Below the pieces are notes generated by a model. It did not search any database and was not told where the DNA came from. It was given only the letters and a program-made list of their open reading frames with translations. From positions 124,001 to 188,000 of the forward strand of contig NZ_JALLIX010000006.1 in assembly GCF_023242365.1 (NCBI RefSeq): a stretch of DNA of 64,000 nt, written 5' to 3'. The stretch is from Pseudomonas sp. MWU13-2100 (GTDB lineage Bacteria; Pseudomonadota; Gammaproteobacteria; Pseudomonadales; Pseudomonadaceae). Below are positions 40,546-49,609 of the stretch, one piece after another. Every line of letters begins with the position of its first letter. The stretch's first letter is position 1. Both the position numbers and the translations under genes were made by a program.

Positions 40546-41544
40546 ATGGATCCGCGCAGTGAAGTACTGCTTCGTCAGGCCGATTATTTCCAGGGCAAGT
40601 TGTTGCTCGCCGGGCTGCCCGCCGACGACCTGCTCGGACGCCTGCCCAACGCCCACGGCTGGTGCTGGCATGCTGGCGATCAGGCGGCACTGGAGGCGCG
40701 CTTCGAAGGGCGCAGCCATTTTGGCGTGAATATCCCCGAGATCCCGTTCGACAGCGCCGTGGTGTTCCTGCCCAAGTCCAAGGACCTGACCGACTACCTG
40801 CTCAACGCCGTCGCCTCGCGCCTGCCCGGCGGCGAGGTGTTCCTGGTCGGGGAAAAACGTAGCGGCATCGAAGGCGCGGCCAAGCAACTCAACCCCTTAG
40901 GTAAGCCGCGCAAGCTCGACAGTGCCCGGCATTGCCAACTGTGGCAGGTCACCGTGGCCGAAGCGCCGGTTGCCAAGTCGCTGGAAAGCCTGGCGCAACA
41001 TTACGAACTGGACCTGGCCGAAGGGCCGCTCAAGGTGGTCAGCCTGCCCGGGGTGTTCAGCCACGGCCGGTTGGATCGTGGCAGCGCCCTGCTGCTGGAG
41101 CACCTGGACAAACTGCCGAGCGGCAACCTGCTGGACTTCGGTTGCGGTGCCGGCGTCCTCGGCGCCGCCGTGAAACGGCGTTACCCGCACAACCATGTGA
41201 TCCTGCTCGACGTCGACGCTTTTGCCACTGCCAGCAGTCGCCTGACCCTGGCCGCCAATGGCCTCGACGCCGAAGTGCTGACCGGTGACGGTATCGATGC
41301 CGCCCCCATGGGTTTGAGTGCCATCCTGAGCAATCCACCGTTCCATGTCGGGGTCCACACCGACTACCTGGCGACGGAGAATCTGCTGCGAAAAGCGGCC
41401 AAACATCTGAAAAACGGCGGCGAACTTCGGTTGGTGGCGAACAGTTTCCTGCGTTACCAACCATTGATCGAAGAGCATCTCGGACGCTGCGTGACCAAGG
41501 CCGAGGGGCAGGGTTTCCGGATCTACAGCGCCAAACGCGGCTGA
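40546..41544 (+). CDS. rsmC: 16S rRNA m2G1207 methyltransferase RsmC
   Basis: A 332-residue SAM-dependent methyltransferase. The C-terminal half has [34 protein letters not shown] (motif I and II) and the catalytic [15 protein letters not shown], diagnostic of RsmC/RsmD-type guanine-N2 enzymes. The N-terminal half is the catalytically silent duplicated domain. Length equals E. coli RsmC. AGGGAGCAGACC precedes the start. The enzyme methylates G1207 in the 30S subunit. Confidence 0.94.
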   Translation: MDPRSEVLLRQADYFQGKLLLAGLPADDLLGRLPNAHGWCWHAGDQAALEARFEGRSHFGVNIPEIPFDSAVVFLPKSKDLTDYLLNAVASRLPGGEVFLVGEKRSGIEGAAKQLNPLGKPRKLDSARHCQLWQVTVAEAPVAKSLESLAQHYELDLAEGPLKVVSLPGVFSHGRLDRGSALLLEHLDKLPSGNLLDFGCGAGVLGAAVKRRYPHNHVILLDVDAFATASSRLTLAANGLDAEVLTGDGIDAAPMGLSAILSNPPFHVGVHTDYLATENLLRKAAKHLKNGGELRLVANSFLRYQPLIEEHLGRCVTKAEGQGFRIYSAKRG

Positions 41545-41587
41545 AAAGAAGGCTTGCGCAATGGATTTTGCCTAGGCAGAATCCGCT

Positions 41588-41790
41588 CCGTCCTAGGGGA
41601 GTAGTCTCCCACGAGCGCCACGCTCGTCCGGCATGCGTCAACATACTTGGTCAACAGACCATGGCGCATGCGACCCAGGGTCCGCACAGACGGATCCGAG
41701 GTTTGACAAGACCTATGACACGCACACCTTACCCGGGGCGGGAAGGCTGTACGTGTCATAGCCGTGTCGACCCGCCCCTTAGGAAAACCT
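41588..41790 (+). ncRNA. yybP-ykoY (manganese) riboswitch
   Basis: The leader of the UPF0016 gene holds the two conserved loops of this class: AGGGGAGTAG (41595-41604) and GCGTCAACATAC (41635-41646), the latter closing a stem with GCATGCG/CGCATGC. Further down, GGGGCGGG (41735-41742) is complementary to CCCGCCCC (41771-41778), which ends two bases before the AGGA ribosome site. That pairing is a plausible expression platform. Riboswitches of this class bind Mn2+ and turn on manganese exporters, matching the downstream gene. Confidence 0.82.
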
Positions 41791-41791
41791 G

Positions 41792-42376
41792 ATGCTGGAT
41801 TCCCTGCTCGTCCCCACCGCGATCGTTGCCTTGGCCGAAATCGGCGACAAGACGCAACTGCTCGCGCTCATTCTGGCCGCACGCTTTCGCAAACCCTGGC
41901 CGATCATTGCCGGCATCATCGCCGCGACCCTGGCCAACCATGCGGCAGCCGGTGCGTTGGGGGCCTGGTTCGGCAGTTTCTTCTCCAATGCGGTGCTGCA
42001 CTGGATCCTCGCGGCGAGCTTTACCGCCACCGCCCTGTGGACCCTGGTACCGGACAAGATCGACGACGACGAGACCACCACGGCGCGCAAGTTCGGCCCG
42101 TTCCTGACCACCCTGATCGCATTCTTCCTCGCCGAAATCGGTGACAAGACCCAGATCGCCACGGTGATGCTGGCGGCGCAATATCCGGAGCTGTGGCTGG
42201 TGATCATCGGCACCACCCTGGGCATGTTGATCGCCAACGTCCCGGTGGTGCTGGCGGGCAACTTCGCCGCCGACAAGCTGCCGTTGACCCTGATCCGCCG
42301 CCTGGCGGCGACGGCGTTCTTCATCCTCGCGCTGGTCGCGGTGTACAAGGCGATGCAGAGCAGCGGCTGGATCTAG
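41792..42376 (+). CDS. mneA: Manganese exporter, UPF0016/GDT1 family (MneA)
   Basis: A 194-residue inner-membrane protein built as two homologous three-helix halves. Each half carries the family's E-x-G-D-K-T motif: ALAEIGDKTQLLALILAARF near residue 15 and FLAEIGDKTQIATVMLAAQY near residue 115. Bacterial members export Mn2+, which agrees with the yybP-ykoY riboswitch directly upstream. AGGA at 41781-41784 is the ribosome site with 7 bases to the ATG. Confidence 0.9.
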   Translation: MLDSLLVPTAIVALAEIGDKTQLLALILAARFRKPWPIIAGIIAATLANHAAAGALGAWFGSFFSNAVLHWILAASFTATALWTLVPDKIDDDETTTARKFGPFLTTLIAFFLAEIGDKTQIATVMLAAQYPELWLVIIGTTLGMLIANVPVVLAGNFAADKLPLTLIRRLAATAFFILALVAVYKAMQSSGWI

Positions 42377-42399
42377 ATCCGTCTGGATGAGTAGGTTTG

Positions 42400-42535
42400 T
42401 GTGGCCAGCGGGCTTGCCCGCGTTGGGCTGCGAAGCAGCCCTAAAATCAGCAACTTCATAGTGCCAGGTAGAACACCGTCGCTGGTTTTAAGCCGAACGG
42501 GGCGCTGCGGCGTCCCGACAAGCCCGCTCGCCACA
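42400..42535. repeat. REPIN
   Basis: GTGGCCAGCGGGCTTGCCCG at the left and CGACAAGCCCGCTCGCCAC at the right form an inverted pair, with GGGCTGCGAAGCAGCCC inside. This is the GTGGCGAGCGGGCTTG subfamily, also at 49450-49580 and 58690-58820. Confidence 0.8.
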
Positions 42536-42564
42536 AGCTGCATCACCGATAGGCACGTAGTGAC

Positions 42565-43383
42565 TCAGGACTTCCTGGCCTGCTGGTACAATGGCATCAC
42601 CTTCGGAATCGCCGCCTCCAGCGAGGCAATCCGACTGGCGGACGCCGGGTGGGTACTCATGAACTCCGGCGGCGCACCTTCCGCCGCCTTGCTCATCTTG
42701 TTCCACAGGCTGATGGCCGCGTTCGGGTTGTAGCCGGCACGGGCCGCCAGTTCCAGGCCGATCAGGTCCGCCTCGTTCTCGTTGGCCCGGCTATTGGGCA
42801 AGGTCATGCCGTAGTTGGCCACGGTATCGGCCAGCGCCAGGCTGTCCTGCCCCAGGCCGAACAAGGCCCCCGCGCCCTGCTTCGCCATCTCGATCCCATA
42901 AGCCTTGGACATCGCCTCGCGACCATGCTCGCGCAAGGCGTGGGCAATTTCATGCCCCATCACCGCGGCGATCTCGTCGTCGCTCAGCTTGAGCTGGTCG
43001 ATCAAACCGCTATAGAAGATGATCTTGCCGCCAGGACCGCAGTTGGCATTGAGCTCGTCACTCTTGATCAGATTGATCTCCCACTGCCATTGCGCCGCAT
43101 CCGGACGGAAGATCGGTGCCTGGGCAATCAGGCGATTGGCAATCGCCTGGACCCGCTTGGCATTGGCACTGGTCTTGTCCAGCACGCCCTTGCCACTCGC
43201 CTCCCCCAGGGTCTTCTGGTACGACTGCGCGTACATCTGGTCGACTTGCTGGCTCGACAACATACTGAACATGTACTGCTTGCGCTCGACCCCGACCGCA
43301 CCACCGTTGGTGGTATTGACGGCCTGGCACCCACCCAACAGCAAACTCGCGCTCAACGCGCCCAACACCCAAGCTCTAGCCAT
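42565..43383 (-). CDS. M48-family metalloprotease lipoprotein (LoiP-like)
   Basis: A 272-residue zinc metallopeptidase. A signal peptide with lipobox LLGGC (Cys 19) anchors it to a membrane. The active site is AAVMGHEIAHALREHGRE (HExxH), and the third zinc ligand Glu is in NSRANENEADLIGLELA. Length and motif set match LoiP/YggG and related BepA-type quality-control proteases of the periplasm. It stands alone between a REPIN and the SRAP gene. Confidence 0.92.
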   Translation of the reverse strand: MARAWVLGALSASLLLGGCQAVNTTNGGAVGVERKQYMFSMLSSQQVDQMYAQSYQKTLGEASGKGVLDKTSANAKRVQAIANRLIAQAPIFRPDAAQWQWEINLIKSDELNANCGPGGKIIFYSGLIDQLKLSDDEIAAVMGHEIAHALREHGREAMSKAYGIEMAKQGAGALFGLGQDSLALADTVANYGMTLPNSRANENEADLIGLELAARAGYNPNAAISLWNKMSKAAEGAPPEFMSTHPASASRIASLEAAIPKVMPLYQQARKS

Positions 43384-43490
43384 GAACAGTCTCCCTGAAA
43401 ACTGCAGCTATCCTAGGCCGGGATTTGTATCAAATCCAGATACAAATGACGCATCGCGGGACCTCAGCCGGTTTTGAACCGCGCCGTACC

Positions 43491-44111
43491 TCAACCCGGC
43501 GTCAGGCACTCCGGTGCATTGAGCTTCGGATCGTTCACCAGGTTGGCCAGCACCCGCTCGCGCAGGGGCGCCTGGGGACTGGCCAGCAACGCCTGCAAAT
43601 CCGCCATCGCGGTGGTTTCGGACAACCACGCCGTCTGCCCCGCCGCATCCAGGATCAGCGGACGGCGCTGACCGGCCGCCGCCTGGGTCACCACGGCGGT
43701 GCTCAACCAGACATGCCCCGCCACCGGATAGGCCTCCCAGATTGCCGCAAAGAACAAGCTCGAACCTTCGGCCGGGGTCAGCCAGTAAGGCCGCTTGCGT
43801 TGCGTACCGCGCCATTCGTAGAAACCGTTGGCCGGCAGCAGGCAACGCCGCTCACGGAACGCCTGGCGAAACATCGGCTGCTCGGCCAGGGTTTCGGCGC
43901 GGGCATGGGCCGGCGTGCGCGACAGGTCGGTCAACCAGGCCGGAGTCAGCCCCCAACGGGCACGGGCCAGCTCGCGCTGACCGTCAACGGCACGCAGGAT
44001 CAGCACCGAATCATTCGGTGAAATGTTCCACTGCGCCTGCTGGTCGGCGGGAAAGCCGGGCAAGGCCGCGAAGGTGGGGTTCCAGCGAAACAGGGCATAA
44101 CGTCCACACAT
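43491..44111 (-). CDS. SRAP-domain protein (YedK/HMCES-like, divergent active site)
   Basis: A 206-residue SRAP protein. Family members form a thiazolidine crosslink with abasic sites in single-stranded DNA through Cys 2, which is present here (MCGRY). E99 in NGFYEW, the active-site glutamate, is also present. Two other conserved residues differ: the Asn of the usual N-A-R-A-E-T motif is His 69 (HARAET), and the His of the H-x-RMP motif is replaced (GQRRP, about 147-151). It may be a divergent paralogue with changed crosslink reversal, or inactive. It lies upstream of the protease gene on the same strand, 107 bases apart. Confidence 0.85.
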   Translation of the reverse strand: MCGRYALFRWNPTFAALPGFPADQQAQWNISPNDSVLILRAVDGQRELARARWGLTPAWLTDLSRTPAHARAETLAEQPMFRQAFRERRCLLPANGFYEWRGTQRKRPYWLTPAEGSSLFFAAIWEAYPVAGHVWLSTAVVTQAAAGQRRPLILDAAGQTAWLSETTAMADLQALLASPQAPLRERVLANLVNDPKLNAPECLTPG

Positions 44112-44180
44112 GGGGCAATACGGCTCTTTTCAAAAACTCGGGCAAGCAGCACAAACGCGCTCCTTTGCAGCGCACACAGG

Positions 44181-44441
44181 CTAACAGACCAGCACGTCCG
44201 GGAAACTCTCCGGCTCATCGCCGGCCAGCGGCAGCGCCGCATTGTACGCGGCGATCAGCTCCCGCGCGCATTGCGCCTGATCATTGTCCACCGCCAGGGC
44301 CAACAAGCCGAAGACCGGCAACTCTCCCACTCCGCCCAGCAGGTCACGCCCCACCAGGTGTGCCTGAATCCCTTCGCTGGCGAGCATGCCCTGCAACAAC
44401 TCGCCTTCCATCAGGTTTTCCGGCTCGTAGATACGCTGCAT
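44181..44441 (-). CDS. DUF2007 domain protein
   Basis: An 86-residue protein with the DUF2007 (putative signal transducing) pattern: RIYEPENLMEGELLQGMLASEGIQAHLVGRDLLGGVGELPVFGLLALAVDNDQAQCARELIAAY. These small ACT-like domains have unknown function. GAGGG on the minus strand precedes the start. It is 13 bases downstream of the CPXCG gene and probably in the same transcript. Confidence 0.88.
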   Translation of the reverse strand: MQRIYEPENLMEGELLQGMLASEGIQAHLVGRDLLGGVGELPVFGLLALAVDNDQAQCARELIAAYNAALPLAGDEPESFPDVLVC

Positions 44442-44454
44442 AGGGAGGCCCTCA

Positions 44455-44637
44455 TCACTCGTTCTCGCTGTAAACGTCGAGCATCCATTCCTCGCCATCG
44501 GTCTGCAGGACAAAGGTAATCGGTCGACAGCACACCGCGCAGTCCTCGATATAGGTCTGGTCGCCGCCGGACAGATCCAGTACCGCCTCACCGATTTCAC
44601 CACAATAAGGACATTCGTAACGCTCAGTTTCCAGCAT
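44455..44637 (-). CDS. CPXCG motif cysteine-rich protein
   Basis: A 60-residue protein with two Cys pairs: ECPYCGE near the start and EDCAVCCRPI in the middle, the PF14255 zinc-ribbon pattern. Function is unknown. The start at 44637 (MLETERYECPYCG) is the family start; the frame upstream to 44685 is not similar. It precedes the DUF2007 gene, an arrangement common in pseudomonads. Confidence 0.88.
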   Translation of the reverse strand: MLETERYECPYCGEIGEAVLDLSGGDQTYIEDCAVCCRPITFVLQTDGEEWMLDVYSENE

Positions 44638-44780
44638 CGCGGCCTCCGAAGTGACTTGTGCGTATAATCGCCGGTCTATTTGCAAGGCTATTTTATGTCT
44701 GGGCTTTATTTTCCAGACCGGGCTTTGTTATTTATCACTCAAACCTCTACTTACCCTAGCCGTTTCCAACAAGAGAGCAT

Positions 44781-45947
44781 ATGGGCGAATTCGATGCCAT
44801 CCGACCTTACGACGACAGTGAAGTACCGGCCGTCCTGGCCCGGCTGTTCGGCGACCAGGCGTTTCTAGATATCCTCACCCACTTCCGCTTCCCGCGCCTG
44901 GCCGGCGCCTTCGGCTGGCTGCTCAGACCCTTGATCGCCTACCGCCTGCGCCGTGAGTTCGCCGGTGTGACGTCGGTCGCCACCTTGCAGGACAAGGTCG
45001 AGGTCTATGTCGACCAGACCATCGAGCGCGCCACCGACGGTGTCACCTACACCGGCGTCGAACAGTTCAAGTCAGGCCAGGCCTACCTGTTCCTGGCCAA
45101 CCACCGCGACATCGTGATGGACCCGGCTTTCGTCAACTATGCCGTGTATCACGCCGGTTTGCCCACGCCGCGTATCGCCATTGGCGACAACCTGCTGCAA
45201 AAGCCCTTTGTCAGCGATCTGATGCGCCTGAACAAGAGCTTTATCGTGCACCGCTCGATCGCCGGACGACGGGAAAAGATGGCCGCCTATCAGCTGCTCT
45301 CGGCTTACATCAACCATTCGATCCGCCATGATTGCCAGTCAATCTGGATCGCCCAGGCCGAAGGACGGGCCAAGGACGGTGACGACCGTACCGAATCGGC
45401 GATCCTGAAAATGTTCCATATGAGCCGCAAGGACGAGCCATTCGCCGCAGTCATCCGTTCGTTGAACCTGACGCCGGTGTCCATCAGCTACGAATATGAC
45501 CCCTGCGACCAGGCCAAGGCCCGCGAACTGTATATCCGCGCCACCACCGGTAGCTACACCAAGGCGCCGGGCGAGGATGACGTCAGCATCGCCAAGGGCA
45601 TCACCGGCTATAAGGGCCGGGTACATGTGAACTTCGCCGCGCCCCTGACCGATGAATTCGAGGACACCAAGGTCCTGGCCACGGAAATGGACCGGCAGAT
45701 TCTCGAAGGTTATCGCCTGTTCCCGGTGCACTACCTGGCGTATGCCCAGTGGAGCGGCGCCGATCCGCAGTTGCAGGTGCCGGGTGCCGCCCAGGTGTTT
45801 GCCGCCGACGAACTGGCCAAGGCCGAGGCGCAATGGCAGAGCCGCCTGGTGGCCTGCCCGGCCGAGCACCGTCCGTACCTGGTGCAGCAATATGCCACGC
45901 CAGTGCGCAATCAGTACCGGGTCAAGGCCGGCCTGGCACTGCCATAG
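44781..45947 (+). CDS. PlsC-like acyltransferase
   Basis: A 388-residue protein of the glycerophosphate acyltransferase superfamily. The first block, YLFLANHRDIVMDPAFVNY, holds the His and Asp of the catalytic motif, but spaced HX5D instead of the usual HX4D. Later blocks are NKSFIVHRSIAGRREKMAAYQLL, QSIWIAQAEGRAKDGDD (the EG-R block) and TPVSISYEYDPCD. Its length exceeds that of simple PlsC. It presumably transfers an acyl group to a lipid precursor at the membrane; the exact acceptor is unknown. It is divergent from the CPXCG gene. Confidence 0.82.
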   Translation: MGEFDAIRPYDDSEVPAVLARLFGDQAFLDILTHFRFPRLAGAFGWLLRPLIAYRLRREFAGVTSVATLQDKVEVYVDQTIERATDGVTYTGVEQFKSGQAYLFLANHRDIVMDPAFVNYAVYHAGLPTPRIAIGDNLLQKPFVSDLMRLNKSFIVHRSIAGRREKMAAYQLLSAYINHSIRHDCQSIWIAQAEGRAKDGDDRTESAILKMFHMSRKDEPFAAVIRSLNLTPVSISYEYDPCDQAKARELYIRATTGSYTKAPGEDDVSIAKGITGYKGRVHVNFAAPLTDEFEDTKVLATEMDRQILEGYRLFPVHYLAYAQWSGADPQLQVPGAAQVFAADELAKAEAQWQSRLVACPAEHRPYLVQQYATPVRNQYRVKAGLALP

Positions 45948-45958
45948 CCACAATCTGT

Positions 45959-45994
45959 AAACGACAACGGCGCCCACGGGCGCCGTTGTCGTTT
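45959..45994 (+). terminator. Intrinsic terminator
   Basis: AACGACAACGGCGCC and GGCGCCGTTGTCGTT form a 15-base perfect stem with a four-base loop, followed by T-rich sequence, just after the acyltransferase stop. Confidence 0.88.
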
Positions 45995-46080
45995 CTGTTG
46001 GTCGGGTTAATTTCCATTGTCACCGGAACGTCACCTTAACAAGCCAGTCTGTCGCCCCTCGATAGCCCACGGAGCTTGTC

Positions 46081-46287
46081 ATGTTGCACGCAGAGAACCA
46101 GGATCGTCTTTATCTGATCGCCCCCAGCGACGAACAGGAGGCCCTGGTGGACGCCATGTCGTTCAACGTCCAGGACCGCCATTGGCTGGTGTATTGCGCC
46201 CTGGGAGGGCATCAGCACGCCGACCTGCCGGAAGCCGACCTGCTGACCGGGGTCAGCATGCTGGATCTTTATGTGGAAGCGGCGTGA
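46081..46287 (+). CDS. Small hypothetical protein, 68 residues
   Basis: A 68-residue protein starting MLHAENQDRLYLIAPSDEQEALVDAMSF and ending in MLDLYVEAA. A GGAG site 6 bases from the ATG and the compositional bias of a real gene support it. No known domain, no signal peptide and no membrane segment are visible. It stands alone between a terminator and a REP half element. Confidence 0.65.
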   Translation: MLHAENQDRLYLIAPSDEQEALVDAMSFNVQDRHWLVYCALGGHQHADLPEADLLTGVSMLDLYVEAA

Positions 46288-46351
46288 GGTTGCCACGCCA
46301 AACCTTTGGCTGCCCTTGGGACCCCATCGCCGGCAAGCCGGCTCCTATAGG

Positions 46352-46936
46352 TTATTCGCCCAGCACCTGGCCGATTTTCGGGTCCTTGAACACCCGGGTC
46401 AGCGCATCGCTCAATACGTCGCTGATCAACTTGGTGTTTGCCTCTTCGTTCGGCGCCATGCCGAAACGCTGGTTCAACGACGCCCCATAACTACCGCTGT
46501 AATGACGGTTGGCGTTGGTCACGTCAGAACGGAAGTTGGCGCCGATGGTCGCCTCGGTCACGTAGACACCCTCTTTCGGCGACTGATAGGTCAGATCGGA
46601 CAACGTCACGGTCAGGGTCGGCGCATTCATGCCGTTGGGCGAAGGGGTAAAGCCCAGCAGGCGCACGGCCGCATCGGCCTGGGCCTGCAGTTTCGGGATC
46701 AGGTCGGCCCCTTGCACGGTAATCGCGCTGGTTTCAGGGTACAGGCCGCCGCGCGTGCCCAATACCGGCGAGCGACGACCGTCCACCACCCGAACCACCA
46801 CCGGCTGACCATGGCCGACCGGCGCCAGTTGAGTGGTGAGGGTGGGCTGCGGGCTGAGTTGTTGCGGGCTGTTGGCACAGCCGACAAGCGTCAAACTGGT
46901 TACAGTGATCAAACCGAACAACAGGCGTTGCAACAT
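46352..46936 (-). CDS. yajG: YajG family lipoprotein
   Basis: A 194-residue lipoprotein with lipobox TLVGC (Cys about 20) and the YajG pattern VVVRVVDGRRSPVLGTRGG, SAITVQGADLIPKLQAQADAAVRLLGF, TLTVTLSDLTYQ and HYSGSYGASLNQRF. Function is unknown; E. coli YajG sits beside ampG. The start at 46936 is preferred because GGAG is 8 bases from it and only 2 from the ATG at 46942. Confidence 0.88.
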   Translation of the reverse strand: MLQRLLFGLITVTSLTLVGCANSPQQLSPQPTLTTQLAPVGHGQPVVVRVVDGRRSPVLGTRGGLYPETSAITVQGADLIPKLQAQADAAVRLLGFTPSPNGMNAPTLTVTLSDLTYQSPKEGVYVTEATIGANFRSDVTNANRHYSGSYGASLNQRFGMAPNEEANTKLISDVLSDALTRVFKDPKIGQVLGE

Positions 46937-46942
46937 GCTCAT

Positions 46943-47865
46943 CTCTCCAAGGACCAGGCATCATTCAGGCGCTGAGTATAGCGGGGGCCGGGCGTCGGTC
47001 ACCAGCACCACCACCGGCTGCTGAAAAGTCTGACAAGCACGCCCGGCCGGCGTTCCTGTCACACACCTGTCACAGTGGCCTGCGACCCTGAGCACGGGCT
47101 CTGATCGACGCCGTCGCCCGGCATCTGACCAGATGTCGAATAAAAGTCATTAAACACGACCATTTCCCCCCGTTTCTTAGTTACAATCTCCCCCCGATTA
47201 TAAGGACGTCTCCTGATCGGGCCTCGCAGCACCGCCAATGCGCTTGCATCGGCACCTTCGTACTGCCCACAGAGAGCCGCCCACACAGATCGAGTGAAGC
47301 CGGCGAGCTTGCTGTTACCTGCGCAAACCACCGTTTTCAGCGAATCTGCCAGAGCTGCCCTTGTGCTCGCTCACTGAGTTGTTGGCCCGTGCCGCCTGCC
47401 CTTCCCGGCCGGTATTCGCACCGCGGGCCCGGTGACAGACCGCGGCAGCCCTTTTTTGAGGTTCACGTCTTCAAAAGAGCGTGAAAAAACGGGTTTTCAC
47501 AACTTCACGAGAGTGTGGCGAACAAATGAATAGTTTCGCGTCTGAACAAGCACCATCAGCGTCCCCAACAGCCTCATCACACAGGACCCGATACACCCCG
47601 ACAGGTGCTTGATACCTGTTCGCTTACGGATTTGGTTGCACGAATCGGACGCTCTTGACCATAAGTCGAATTGCCCGTGTTGCCCGCACATGCGTTCATA
47701 CGCACTTTGGGCCCACCGGCAGCGTCCGCTGAAGTTGCAAGAAATTGCGAAGAATCGGACATGGCCATCCTGGTCGGGTCATTGCTGGGCTAACGTCAAA
47801 CGTGCCCCGCCCATGCCCGGCAGCCATGCCGTCAATGTGGTGCTGCAGATTTTGGAGACGCGTTA
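46943..47865. other. Long non-coding region upstream of mqo
   Basis: More than 900 bases without a supportable gene. Around 47175-47215 (TTAGTTACAATCT followed by CCCCCCGATTATAAGGACG) there is promoter-like sequence. CCGCGG occurs twice about 20 bases apart near 47425-47445 before a T-run, a possible hairpin terminator. The rest, up to the mqo ribosome site GGAGACGCG, may be a long 5' leader or hold a small RNA. Confidence 0.5.
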
Positions 47866-49374
47866 ATGGCGCATAACGAAGCAGTTGATGTGGTCCTGGT
47901 TGGGGCCGGCATCATGAGTGCCACCCTTGCGGTGCTGCTCAAGGAGCTCGACCCCGCGATCAAGCTGGAAGTCGTCGAGCTGATGGATTCCGGTGCCGCG
48001 GAGAGTTCCAACCCGTGGAACAACGCCGGTACCGGTCATGCCGGGCTGTGCGAGCTGAACTACACGCCGCAGGCGGCTGACGGCTCCATCGACATCAAGA
48101 AAGCCGTGCACATCAACACCCAGTTCGAGGTGTCGAAGCAGTTCTGGGCCTATCTGGCGCAGAAAGGCACCTTCGGTTCGTGCAAGTCCTTCATCAGTCC
48201 GGTGCCGCACCTGAGCTTCGTCCAGGGCGACAAGGGCGTGGCCTTCCTCAAGAAGCGCTTTGAAGCCCTGCATCCGCACCACGCCTTCGCCGAGATGGAA
48301 TACACCGAAGACCGCGCGAAGATGGCCGAGTGGATGCCGCTGATGATGCCGGGCCGTCCGGCCGACGAGGCGATTGCCGCGACCCGTGTGATGAAAGGTA
48401 CCGACGTCAACTTCGGCGCCCTGACCAATCAGTTGCTCAAGCACCTGACCAGTGCGCCCGACGCCCAGGTCAAGTACTGCAAGCGCGTCACCGGCCTCAA
48501 GCGCAACGGCGCCGGCTGGACCGTGAGCATCAAGGACGTGAACAGCGGTAACAGCCGTGACGTCGATGCCAAGTTCGTCTTCCTCGGTGCCGGCGGCGCG
48601 GCGTTGCCGTTGCTGCAAGCTTCGGGTATCGAGGAAAGCAAAGGCTTCGGCGGTTTCCCGGTGAGCGGCCAGTGGCTGCGTTGCGACAACCCGGAAGTGG
48701 TCAAGCACCACCAGGCCAAGGTCTACAGCCAGGCCGCCGTGGGTTCGCCGCCGATGTCCGTGCCGCACCTGGACACCCGTGTGGTCGACGGCCAGAAATC
48801 CCTGCTGTTCGGGCCTTATGCCGGTTTCACCACCAAGTTCCTCAAGCACGGTTCGCTGATGGACCTGCCGCTCTCGGTACGTGCCGGCAACATCGGCCCG
48901 ATGCTGGCCGTGGCCCGCGACAACATGGACCTGACCAAGTACCTGATCAGCGAAGTGATGCAGTCCATGGAACAGCGCCTGGAATCCCTGCGCCGCTTCT
49001 ATCCGGAGGTGAAAGCCGAGGACTGGCGCCTGGAAACGGCCGGCCAGCGGGTGCAGATCATCAAGAAGGACCCGAAGAAAGGCGGCGTCCTGCAGTTCGG
49101 TACCGAACTGGTGGCGGCCAAGGACGGCTCGTTGGCCGCCCTGCTCGGCGCCTCGCCGGGCGCATCGGTAACGGTGTCGATCATGCTCGAACTGATCGAA
49201 CGCTGCTTCCCGGAAAAAGCCAAGGGTGAGTGGGCGACCAAGCTCCATGAGATCTTCCCGGCACGGGAAAAGGTCCTGGAAACGGATGCGCAGTTGTATC
49301 GCCAGATCAACGCACAGAACAACCTGCGTCTGGAACTGGTTGAGCCGAGCAGCGAGACCGAAAGCTACGCTTGA
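47866..49374 (+). CDS. mqo: Malate:quinone oxidoreductase
   Basis: A 502-residue FAD-dependent, membrane-associated enzyme that oxidises L-malate to oxaloacetate and reduces quinone, replacing or supplementing malate dehydrogenase in the TCA cycle. The FAD motif is [22 protein letters not shown], followed by [41 protein letters not shown] and [21 protein letters not shown]. Length is normal. The PA4642-family gene follows on the opposite strand, which matches the P. aeruginosa mqoB region (PA4640-PA4642). Confidence 0.95.
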   Translation: MAHNEAVDVVLVGAGIMSATLAVLLKELDPAIKLEVVELMDSGAAESSNPWNNAGTGHAGLCELNYTPQAADGSIDIKKAVHINTQFEVSKQFWAYLAQKGTFGSCKSFISPVPHLSFVQGDKGVAFLKKRFEALHPHHAFAEMEYTEDRAKMAEWMPLMMPGRPADEAIAATRVMKGTDVNFGALTNQLLKHLTSAPDAQVKYCKRVTGLKRNGAGWTVSIKDVNSGNSRDVDAKFVFLGAGGAALPLLQASGIEESKGFGGFPVSGQWLRCDNPEVVKHHQAKVYSQAAVGSPPMSVPHLDTRVVDGQKSLLFGPYAGFTTKFLKHGSLMDLPLSVRAGNIGPMLAVARDNMDLTKYLISEVMQSMEQRLESLRRFYPEVKAEDWRLETAGQRVQIIKKDPKKGGVLQFGTELVAAKDGSLAALLGASPGASVTVSIMLELIERCFPEKAKGEWATKLHEIFPAREKVLETDAQLYRQINAQNNLRLELVEPSSETESYA

Positions 49375-49387
49375 GCTGATCGCTGAC

Positions 49388-49427
49388 AAAAACGCCCCGC
49401 CCTTCGGTTGAAGAGCGGGGCGTTTTT
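49388..49427. terminator. Intrinsic terminator after mqo
   Basis: AAAAACGCCCCGC and GCGGGGCGTTTTT form the stem, with A- and T-tracts on either side, so it can work in both directions. Confidence 0.9.
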
Positions 49428-49449
49428 CTTTGGATCAGAACCGCAAAAA

Positions 49450-49580
49450 GTGGCGAGCGGGCTCGCCCGCGCTGGGCTGCGAAGCAGTCGCAAAACCTGT
49501 GATTGCGTTCTGCCTGACACTATGAGGTCGCTGGCTTTAGGGCTGCTTCGCAGCCCAGCGCGGGCAAGCCCGCTCGCCAC
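49450..49580. repeat. REPIN
   Basis: GTGGCGAGCGGGCTCGCCCG on the left and CGGGCAAGCCCGCTCGCCAC on the right are inverted; GGGCTGCGAAGCAG and CTGCTTCGCAGCCC form the inner arms. Confidence 0.85.
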
Positions 49581-49609
49581 AACAAGCTCGCTCGCCGCAA
49601 AGGTTCGGA

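Noticed and set aside
47059..47331. A 90-residue minus-strand frame in the mqo upstream region
   Set aside because: No ribosome site, no recognisable similarity and coverage of promoter-like sequence; considered chance.
47609..47700. tRNA-like sequence in the mqo leader
   Set aside because: I could not fold a cloverleaf with acceptor and T-arm complementarity, so no tRNA is called.
49470..49560. Second terminator after mqo
   Set aside because: The hairpin here is the inner arm of a REPIN; the real terminator is at 49388-49427.
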